From JBOGED01 sp050743625 (GTDB lineage Bacteria; Actinomycetota; Nitriliruptoria; Euzebyales; Egibacteraceae), in assembly GCA_050743625.1 (NCBI GenBank), contig JBOGED010000180.1, positions 1 to 9,668 on the forward strand: a stretch of DNA of 9,668 nucleotides. Direction: 5' to 3'. Shown here piece by piece: positions 1 to 4,547 of the stretch (within the stretch, counting starts at the first letter, position 1; every line of letters starts with the position of its first letter). The position numbers were made by a program, and so were the translations under genes. The notes below the pieces were generated by a model, which was given only the letters and a program-made list of their open reading frames with translations, made no database searches and was not told the DNA's origin.

Positions 1-838
1 CGGCAGCTTTGACGACCACGTCGGCCTTCTCGGCGAGCGGCAGGATCACCTCGCGCATCTGGAGCGCGGTCTCGACATGATGAGTCGAGATCCCACGGGG
101 GACGGCGAGGTGGGTTGGCCCGCTCACTAGGTCGACGACGGCGCCTCGCCGAGCGGCCTCGGCGGCGATGGCGTACCCCATCTTTCCGCTCGACCGGTTG
201 CCGATGAACCGAACGGGATCGATCGGCTCGTACGTCGGGCCAGCCGTCACGACCACCCGACGGCCCGCGAGAGACCCCTTTATCCCGGCGACGGCGCGGA
301 CGATCGCCGCGAGGATGTCCTGCTCGTCCGCGAGCCGCCCGATCCCCTCGTCGCCGCCGGCAAGAGGCCCCGAAGCCGGCCCGACGAGACTGAGACCCCG
401 GCGCTCCAGCAGCGCGACGTTGTCCTTGGTTGCCGCGTTCTCCCACATCTCGGTGTGCATCGCGGGAGCGACGATCACGGGGCAGGTCAAGGCGAGAAAG
501 ACATTGGTCACGAGATCGTCGGCCAAGCCGTGGGCGAGCTTCGCGATCAGGTTCGCCGTGGCCGGGGCGAACACCGCGACGTCGGCCTCACGGGCAAGCT
601 CGAGGTGAAGCACTCGGTGCGGTTCGGTAAGGGCATCAAAGGAGTAGACGGGACGACCGGTCAGCCCCTCGAAGGTCGCGGGACCGACGAACCGCGTGGC
701 AGCGGCGGTGAGAAGGACCTGGACCGTCGCGCCCTCCTTACGCAAGCGGCGAGCCAGCGACGCCGCCTTGTATGCCGCGATCCCGCCTGAGACCCCAAGC
801 AGTACGTGACGGCCGGCGAGGCACGGCCCGCCGACCAT
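1..838 (-). CDS. coaBC: Bifunctional phosphopantothenoylcysteine decarboxylase / phosphopantothenate-cysteine ligase (CoaBC, Dfp), 3' end cut by window edge
   Basis: CoaBC carries out two steps of coenzyme A synthesis: the CoaB half joins cysteine to 4'-phosphopantothenate and the CoaC half, a flavoprotein, decarboxylates the product. The visible 279 residues hold the whole CoaC domain (about 8-185) and the start of CoaB. Seen directly: FMN-binding GVSGGIAAYK (15-24), the HLEL segment with the likely catalytic His78, APATANLIAK (91-100), PAMHTEMW (125-132), and at the CoaB start VVVTAGPTYEPIDPVRFIGN (195-214) followed by RSSGKMGYA. The classical PxMNxxMW motif has His in place of Asn (residue 128), and the loop that holds Cys158 in the E. 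coli enzyme reads AGGDEGIGRL, with Gly161 in the Cys position. From memory, mycobacterial CoaBC is similar at both places, so this is probably lineage-typical. The ATG lies 6 bases after the rpoZ stop with AGGGG just upstream. About 120-140 C-terminal residues are missing. Confidence 0.97.
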   Translation of the reverse strand, partial: MVGGPCLAGRHVLLGVSGGIAAYKAASLARRLRKEGATVQVLLTAAATRFVGPATFEGLTGRPVYSFDALTEPHRVLHLELAREADVAVFAPATANLIAKLAHGLADDLVTNVFLALTCPVIVAPAMHTEMWENAATKDNVALLERRGLSLVGPASGPLAGGDEGIGRLADEQDILAAIVRAVAGIKGSLAGRRVVVTAGPTYEPIDPVRFIGNRSSGKMGYAIAAEAARRGAVVDLVSGPTHLAVPRGISTHHVETALQMREVILPLAEKADVVVKAA

Positions 839-844
839 CGGCCC

Positions 845-1150
845 CTAGAACCCCTCGTCGTCGAGGTCGAGCGGCACGATATCGCCGCCCAGGTCATCGC
901 CCTGCAGAATGTCGGGGCCCAGCAACGCCTCCGCCTGGGCGCGGGCGTCCCCGGGGTAGTGGGGAACGATCTTCTCGGCGGCGATCTCTTCAAGGGCGAT
1001 CGAGAGCGGCTTGTTGGAGTCGACCTGCTCAACCAACGGCCGGACGTACTGGCCTAGCCCTTCGCCAAGCGAGTGATAGTAATTGTTGATCTCGCGGGCC
1101 CGGCGGGCGGCTAAATGGACCAGGGTGTACTTGCTGTCGACCTTCGACAT
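845..1150 (-). CDS. rpoZ: DNA-directed RNA polymerase omega subunit
   Basis: Omega is the small RNA polymerase subunit that binds the beta' subunit and helps the enzyme assemble. The 101-residue product from ATG 1150 opens SKVDSKYTLV, followed by HLAARRAREINNYY; later come KPLSIALEEIAAEKI and an acidic tail ending LDLDDEGF. SKY.LV, AxRRAREI and the KPLSIA block are hallmarks of the family. The start is doubtful. ATG 1150 is the first canonical start after an in-frame stop at 1180-1178, but family-like sequence continues upstream: translating from 1165 gives TIDDLMSKVDSKYTLV, close to the Bacillus omega N-terminus as I recall it (SIDSLMNKLDSKYTLV). None of the upstream codons is ATG, GTG or TTG; an ATC at 1171-1169 sits 10 bases after a GAGGAG. 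The gene starts 4 bases after the gmk stop by the ATG, or overlaps gmk by 17 bases by the ATC. coaBC follows after 6 bases. Confidence 0.95.
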   Translation of the reverse strand: MSKVDSKYTLVHLAARRAREINNYYHSLGEGLGQYVRPLVEQVDSNKPLSIALEEIAAEKIVPHYPGDARAQAEALLGPDILQGDDLGGDIVPLDLDDEGF

Positions 1151-1154
1151 CAGG

Positions 1155-1787
1155 TCATCGATCGTGGCGATAGCGGTTCAACTCCTCGGGCGAATTCTCA
1201 GAGGGCTCGCACTGGCGGCCAGTATAGCCGTCCAAAATACGCCCGATCTCTTCGACCGCCGCATCCACCTGGGCGTTCACGACGAGGTGATCGAAGAAGC
1301 CTGCCTGTGCCAACTCCTGCTCAGCGATCGCGAGCCGGCGGGCGAGCCCAGCCTCGTCGTCAGCGCCGCGCCTCCGGATACGGTCCTCCAGCTCGACGAT
1401 GCTCGGCGGCATGAGGAACACCAGCAGCGCGTCGCTGAAGCGCTCACGTACCTGGCGGGCACCACGCACCTCGATCTCGAGCACGATCGTCGCGCAGGCT
1501 CCCTCGCGGACCGATGACCAAGGGGTCCCGTACCGGTGGCCGTTGTACTCGGCCCACTCGAGGAACTCGCCCGCAGCCAGGAGATCGTCGAACTGATCCT
1601 CGTCCAAGAAGCGGTAGTGCACGCCATCCCGTTCGCCTGCGCGCGGAGGACGGGTGGTCGCGGAAGTCGCGACCTCGATGTCGTCGCGTGCTGCGACGAG
1701 CGCGGCGACAACGGTACCTTTTCCTACCCCGCTGGGGCCACTGACGACCAGCAGCCGCCTCGGAGTGTGAGGCCGCGCGCTAGTGAT
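1155..1787 (-). CDS. gmk: Guanylate kinase, apparently without a canonical start codon
   Basis: Guanylate kinase transfers phosphate from ATP to GMP to make GDP. Counting from the proposed ATC at 1787, the product is 210 residues, within the family's usual range. Seen: beta strand RRLLVVS, P-loop GPSGVGKGT (17-25), GMP-binding region SATTRPPRAGERDGVHYRF (42-60), then FLDEDQFDDLLAAGEFLEWA, and the lid region with RIRRRGADDE. The tail ending NRYRHDR is longer than usual and poorly conserved. The start is unclear. No ATG, GTG or TTG lies in frame between the P-loop and a TTG at 1925, which is deep inside mihF and would add 46 residues that look like an out-of-frame reading. Candidates are ATC 1787, which overlaps the mihF stop by 8 bases and has no clear ribosome site, or CTG 1754 or 1751, with GAGG 3 or 6 bases upstream. 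Translation may depend on coupling to mihF. The product call is firm, the start is not. Confidence 0.95.
   Translation of the reverse strand: MTSARPHTPRRLLVVSGPSGVGKGTVVAALVAARDDIEVATSATTRPPRAGERDGVHYRFLDEDQFDDLLAAGEFLEWAEYNGHRYGTPWSSVREGACATIVLEIEVRGARQVRERFSDALLVFLMPPSIVELEDRIRRRGADDEAGLARRLAIAEQELAQAGFFDHLVVNAQVDAAVEEIGRILDGYTGRQCEPSENSPEELNRYRHDR
1182..1187 (-). promoter_or_regulatory. Candidate ribosome binding site for a non-AUG rpoZ start
   Basis: The minus strand reads GAGGAG inside the last codons of gmk (Glu-Glu). It is 10 bases before an ATC (1171-1169) that would start omega with Met-Ala-Thr-Ile-Asp-Asp-Leu. It is 31 bases from ATG 1150, too far to serve it. A Glu-Glu codon pair gives this sequence by chance often, so the call rests on the match to the omega N-terminus. 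Confidence 0.35.
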
Positions 1788-2106
1788 CGTTGTTGCTGAC
1801 GAACGTCTGCAGCAGTCTTTCGCGCTGGTTGGCGCCGAGACCTCGCACCCGGCGGGACGGTGAGATATCGAGCTTCTCCATGATCTTACGGGCTCGTACC
1901 TTACCGACCTTTGGGAGGGCTTCAAGGACCGCCGAGACCTTCGTCTTGCCGACGATCTCGTCGTTGTCGGCACGGCGGAGCACTTCGCTGAAATCGATCT
2001 CGCCTGCCTTGAGCTGCTGCTTTAGCTCGGCGCGAATCTTCCGTGCCTCGGCGGCTTTCTCGAGAGCCTGGCGACGCGCGTCGTCAGAAAGCTCGGGTAA
2101 CGGCAT
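1780..2106 (-). CDS. mihF: Actinobacterial integration host factor (mIHF), nucleoid-associated protein
   Basis: mIHF is a DNA-binding, DNA-bending nucleoid protein found in Actinomycetota and named for its role in mycobacteriophage L5 integration; it is unrelated to the E. coli IHF fold. The 108-residue product matches the mycobacterial protein, as I remember it, along its whole length: a long charged N-terminal helix (LPELSDDARRQALEKAAEAR), a middle segment with KVSAVLEALPKVGKVRARKI (56-75), and the ribosomal-S13-like helix-two-turn-helix part MEKLDISPSRRVRGLGANQR (76-95). The start is well supported: ATG 2106 is preceded by AGGAG with 6 bases of spacing. A probable promoter lies 33-60 bases upstream, so this gene likely heads the transcription unit mihF-gmk-rpoZ-coaBC, though read-through from pyrE is possible. 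mihF next to gmk and rpoZ is the usual actinobacterial order. Confidence 0.97.
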   Translation of the reverse strand: MPLPELSDDARRQALEKAAEARKIRAELKQQLKAGEIDFSEVLRRADNDEIVGKTKVSAVLEALPKVGKVRARKIMEKLDISPSRRVRGLGANQRERLLQTFVSNNDH

Positions 2107-2112
2107 CAGCTT

Positions 2113-2117
2113 CTCCT
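2113..2117 (-). promoter_or_regulatory. Ribosome binding site of mihF
   Basis: The minus strand reads AGGAG here, 6 bases before ATG 2106. It is a strong Shine-Dalgarno sequence and settles the mihF start. Confidence 0.8.
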
Positions 2118-2138
2118 CGGATCAACGGGTAGGCCGGC

Positions 2139-2166
2139 ATCCTAACCCCACATCCGCAGGCGTCAA
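2139..2166 (-). promoter_or_regulatory. Probable sigma-70-type promoter for mihF-gmk-rpoZ-coaBC
   Basis: On the minus strand TTGACG (2166-2161, 5 of 6 to the -35 consensus) is followed after 16 bases by TAGGAT (2144-2139, 4 of 6 to the -10 consensus). Transcription would start near 2132, leaving a leader of about 26 bases with the mihF ribosome site in place. The -35 box overlaps the pyrE stop codon (2165-2163). The match and the placement are seen in the sequence; promoter activity is inferred. Confidence 0.6.
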
Positions 2167-2711
2167 TTTGGACGACCGCTCAGGTGGTCGCCAGGTGCGA
2201 GGCGGGCCAGCTCCGCCCAGGTGAATAGGGGCGACAGCTCAAGGCCCTCCACCGCTAATCTCTCGCGCCCGCCCTGCTCCCGGTCGATCACGCAGAGCAC
2301 CTTGGAGACGTCCGCTCCGAGCGCGCGCAGGTCCGCGCACGAGGCGATCACCTGCCCGCCCGACGTGACCACATCCTCGACCACCGCGAGCCTCCGACCG
2401 GTCACGTCCGCTCCCTCCGCGAGCCTGCGGGTGCCGTATTCCTTGGCCCGCTTCCGAACGAACGCCGCTGGCAAGCCCGTGACCTGGGAAAGCATCGTGA
2501 CGAGCGGCACACCACCCAGCTCGAGGCCGGCGAGAGTCTCCGTATCGGCGGGCACGAGCGGCGCGAGTTGCTCGGCAATCTCTTTGAGGAGCGCGGGATC
2601 GGCCTCGAACAGGTACTTGTCGAAGTACTCAGTGCTCGTCGCGCCGGACCGCAGGAGGAACTCACCGGTGAGATGGGCGCAGGCGTAGACGCGGGCAGCC
2701 AGGCTCTTCAT
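2163..2711 (-). CDS. pyrE: Orotate phosphoribosyltransferase
   Basis: PyrE joins orotate to PRPP to make orotidine 5'-monophosphate, the fifth step of pyrimidine synthesis; the product goes to PyrF, encoded just upstream. The 182-residue protein has the short actinobacterial-type layout. Seen: TGEFLLRSGATSTEYFDKY (15-33), LELGGVPL (63-70), the catalytic-loop region VRKRAKEYGTRR (85-96), and the PRPP-binding signature LAVVEDVVTSGGQVI (108-122) with its acidic pair E112-D113. The ATG at 2711 overlaps the pyrF TGA in an ATGA, and GAGG lies 10 bases upstream, so translation is probably coupled to pyrF. The stop codon overlaps the -35 box of the probable mihF promoter. No truncation is seen. Confidence 0.97.
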   Translation of the reverse strand: MKSLAARVYACAHLTGEFLLRSGATSTEYFDKYLFEADPALLKEIAEQLAPLVPADTETLAGLELGGVPLVTMLSQVTGLPAAFVRKRAKEYGTRRLAEGADVTGRRLAVVEDVVTSGGQVIASCADLRALGADVSKVLCVIDREQGGRERLAVEGLELSPLFTWAELARLAPGDHLSGRPN

Positions 2712-3388
2712 CCGCCATGTACCTCGGCGAGGATGGTCCTGGCCGCCGCGGCGGGATCGGGGCTCGTGATGATCGGGCGGCCCACGACCAGATAGTCGGC
2801 ACCCGCCTTCGCAGCCGACGCCGGTGACGCGACGCGCGCCTGGTCGCCAGGATCAGCGCCGTGCGGGCGGATGCCGGGGACGACGAGCAGCGCATCCGGG
2901 CCCGCCGCGGCTCGGACCGCCTCGACATCGACCGGCGCGCAGACGACGCCCCTCGCGCCCGCATGGACCGCGAGACCGGCGAGGCGCCGCACTTGCTCGG
3001 AGACCGGCCGCTGGCCGACCCCGAGAAGCGCGTCGTCGTCCAAGCTGGTGAGCACCGTGACGCCGAGGATGACGACGTCCGGCGCCGCCTTCGCGGCCGC
3101 CGCGATCATCGCCGGCCCGCCTGAGGCGTGGACCGTGAGCATCGCCACCTCCAGTCGCGCGGCGGCCGCCGCCGCCGCCGCCACGGTGTGGGGGATATCG
3201 TGCAGCTTGAGGTCCAGGAACACGGGCGCGTGCCGCGCCGCGACGTTCACCGCGGTGGGCCCGTGCGCGGCAAACGCCTGCAGCCCCACCTTGAGGTACG
3301 CGACGTGCGGCGCCAGGGTCTCCGCCAACCACTCAAGCTCACCGAGATCCGCCGTGTCGAGGGCGACGATCAGGGGGTTCACGCCCAC
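2708..3388 (-). CDS. pyrF: Orotidine 5'-phosphate decarboxylase
   Basis: PyrF decarboxylates OMP to UMP, the last step of de novo pyrimidine synthesis. The 226 residues match the short bacterial type of the enzyme. Seen: VALD (8-11), KVG (33-35), the catalytic charge network in FLDLKLHDIPHTV (57-69: Asp59, Lys61, Asp64), LTVHASGG (84-91), VVPGIRP (169-175) and ADYLVVGRPI (197-206) with phosphate-binding Arg204. His67 stands where Asn is usual (DIPNTV), and the next helix is almost all alanine, encoded by a GCC run; neither touches a catalytic residue. The start is GTG 3388, with GTG 3382 also possible; an in-frame TGA at 3415-3413 rules out a longer form. A weak ribosome site (AGGG) lies 8 bases upstream. 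It overlaps pyrE by 4 bases, but unlike the other pyr genes here it is separated from the gene before it, by 202 bases with repeats. Confidence 0.97.
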   Translation of the reverse strand: MGVNPLIVALDTADLGELEWLAETLAPHVAYLKVGLQAFAAHGPTAVNVAARHAPVFLDLKLHDIPHTVAAAAAAAARLEVAMLTVHASGGPAMIAAAAKAAPDVVILGVTVLTSLDDDALLGVGQRPVSEQVRRLAGLAVHAGARGVVCAPVDVEAVRAAAGPDALLVVPGIRPHGADPGDQARVASPASAAKAGADYLVVGRPIITSPDPAAAARTILAEVHGG

Positions 3389-3424
3389 GACGGCCGCCCT
3401 GCCTGCAGCGCCTCACGGCCTAGA

Positions 3425-3478
3425 CCTGCACTGTGAAGAGTTAGGCCGAAATGCCGGCATAATCCTGCACAGTGCAGG
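3425..3478. repeat. Structured intergenic repeat, copy B (nearer pyrF)
   Basis: Read on the minus strand, this unit starts with the 7+1+7 palindrome CCTGCACTGTGCAGG (3478-3464), then ATTAT, then the hairpin GCCGG-CATT-TCGGC (3458-3445), then CTAACTCTT, and ends with CACAGTGCAGG (3435-3425). The first 11 bases are exactly complementary to the last 11, so the unit can close on itself with the inner hairpin enclosed. Over the 50 positions shared with copy A, 45 are identical. I do not recognise a named family; REP-like dispersed element, protein-binding site or RNA element are all possible. Confidence 0.85.
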
Positions 3479-3500
3479 ACCGCGGCGAGCGGAACCGGCC

Positions 3501-3551
3501 CATTGTGCAGAGTTAGACCGGAATACCGGCATAATCCTGCACAGTGCAGGA
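3501..3551. repeat. Structured intergenic repeat, copy A (nearer pyrD)
   Basis: This is the same unit as at 3425-3478, lying 72 bases away, with a 22-base unrelated GC-rich stretch (3479-3500) between the copies. On the minus strand it has the same palindrome CCTGCACTGTGCAGG (3550-3536), ATTAT, the hairpin GCCGG-TATT-CCGGT (3530-3517), CTAACT, and a decayed closing arm CTGCACAATG (3510-3501) that pairs with 9 of 10 bases of CACTGTGCAG in the first arm. There is no run of T after the structure on the minus strand, so it does not look like an intrinsic terminator. Confidence 0.85.
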
Positions 3552-3566
3552 AAGGGGGGGACGCCG

Positions 3567-3590
3567 TGGCTGGGGCCCTGGCTGGGGCCC
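3567..3590. repeat. Perfect 12-base tandem duplication beside the pyrD stop codon
   Basis: TGGCTGGGGCCC is present twice head to tail (3567-3578 and 3579-3590). The second copy abuts the pyrD stop codon at 3593-3591. It fills most of the gap between pyrD and a 7-base G run at 3554-3560. It looks like replication slippage; no function is evident. Confidence 0.9.
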
Positions 3591-4547
3591 TCACCGCGTG
3601 ACCGCGCCGGTCAGCTCTCGCACGGTGTGGTAGCCACGGGCGGCGAGCCACGTAGGGAGCTCGGCCAGTAGGTCGTGTGCGGCGAGGGGGTTGGCGAACG
3701 TGGCGGTCCCGACGGCGACCGCGGAGGCGCCGGCCAGCAGCAGCTCGACAACGTCGGCGGCCGAGCGGACGCCGCCCATGCCGATGATGGGGAGGTCTCC
3801 AACCGCGCGGTGCACCTGGTGGATGGCGCGGACGGCGATCGGCTTGATCGCCGGCCCCGACAACCCACCGGTCACGGCGGCGAGCCGGGGACGGCGGGTC
3901 TCGACGTTGATGGCCATGCCGAGCAGCGTGTTGACGAGGCTGGCGCCAGCGGCCCCGGCCGAGCGCACGCTGCGTGCGATGACCGTGATGTCCGTGACAT
4001 CAGGAGTGAGCTTCGCGAATACCGGCACGTCAGCCACCTGGACGACCGCCTCGACGGCGGCCCCGGCGGTCTCTTCTTTGCAGGCGAAGATCGTGTTGCG
4101 GTCATCGACGTTCGGGCACGAGATGTTCGCCTCGATTGCGATGATGCCCTGCTGACCGCGCAGCCGCTCGGCGAGCAACCGGTATTCCCGCACGGTCTTG
4201 CCGGCGATGCTGACGATCGTCGGGACCCCTCGGGCGACGAGCCACGGCAGGTCGGAGGCCAGCCACCGGTCAATCCCGGGATTCTGCAGGCCGATCGCGT
4301 TGAGCATGCCGCTCGCCGTCTCGACCATCCGTGGCGTCGGCAGGCCGAGCCGCGGCTCGAGCGTGATGGACTTCACGACGACCGCGCCCAGCGAAGCGAT
4401 GTCGAAGAACCGATCGATCTCTTGGCCGCTCCCAAAGCAGCCACTCGCCGTGACGATCGGGTTGCGTAACGCGAGGGGCCCGAGCCGTACGCGGAGATCC
4501 ACCTGGTCAGGGCGGAGCGTGGTGCCCGCGGCCTGCACCCCGGTCAT
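3591..4547 (-). CDS. pyrD: Dihydroorotate dehydrogenase class 1B, catalytic subunit (PyrDB)
   Basis: This FMN subunit oxidises dihydroorotate to orotate, the fourth step of pyrimidine synthesis; with PyrK it passes electrons to NAD+. The 318-residue protein is slightly longer than typical. Seen: TASGCFGSG (33-41), VVVKSITLEPR (56-66) with the FMN-contacting Lys59, NAIGLQNPG (83-91), NISCPNV (141-147) whose Cys144 is the catalytic base that marks class 1 enzymes, AKLTPDVTDI (178-187), NTLLGMAI (206-213), GGLSGPAIKPIA (227-238), GMGGV (256-260) and VGTATFANP (279-287). I chose ATG 4547: it overlaps the pyrK TGA in an ATGA and has GGAG 6 bases upstream. A GTG at 4571 is in frame but has no ribosome site and would add 8 residues. 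A pyrK partner directly upstream confirms the 1B type. The downstream spacer to pyrF is unusually long for this operon. Confidence 0.96.
   Translation of the reverse strand: MTGVQAAGTTLRPDQVDLRVRLGPLALRNPIVTASGCFGSGQEIDRFFDIASLGAVVVKSITLEPRLGLPTPRMVETASGMLNAIGLQNPGIDRWLASDLPWLVARGVPTIVSIAGKTVREYRLLAERLRGQQGIIAIEANISCPNVDDRNTIFACKEETAGAAVEAVVQVADVPVFAKLTPDVTDITVIARSVRSAGAAGASLVNTLLGMAINVETRRPRLAAVTGGLSGPAIKPIAVRAIHQVHRAVGDLPIIGMGGVRSAADVVELLLAGASAVAVGTATFANPLAAHDLLAELPTWLAARGYHTVRELTGAVTR

Noticed and set aside
1788..1973. Extension of gmk upstream through mihF to 1973
   Set aside because: The added residues are an out-of-frame reading of conserved mihF and look like no guanylate kinase N-terminus; kept only as a remote fusion possibility.
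3163..3183. GCC/GGC triplet run inside pyrF as a microsatellite or expansion
   Set aside because: It encodes an alanine-rich helix where relatives are also Ala-rich, and the flanking motifs are intact.
3458..3535. Plus-strand promoters using CATAAT (3458-3463 and 3530-3535)
   Set aside because: The hexamer is 5 of 6 to the -10 consensus in both copies, but no -35-like sequence lies 15-19 bases upstream, and transcription would run antisense into pyrD; the sequence is better explained as part of the repeat.
3425..3551. CRISPR array
   Set aside because: Only two units, 50 bases or longer and imperfect, with a single 22-base gap and strong internal dyads, and no cas genes nearby.
3425..3551. 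Rho-independent terminator between pyrD and pyrF
   Set aside because: Stable hairpins are present but no T-run follows them on the minus strand, and termination here would cut off pyrF and pyrE.
3389..3590. PyrR-binding loop or other known pyrimidine attenuator
   Set aside because: I looked for the conserved PyrR loop (CNGNGAGG-like) and for a short pyrimidine-rich leader peptide and saw neither.
3675..4469. A 264-codon plus-strand open frame opposite pyrD
   Set aside because: It is an antisense shadow of a complete pyrD with all catalytic motifs, with a composition dominated by Asp, Arg and Gly and no family resemblance.
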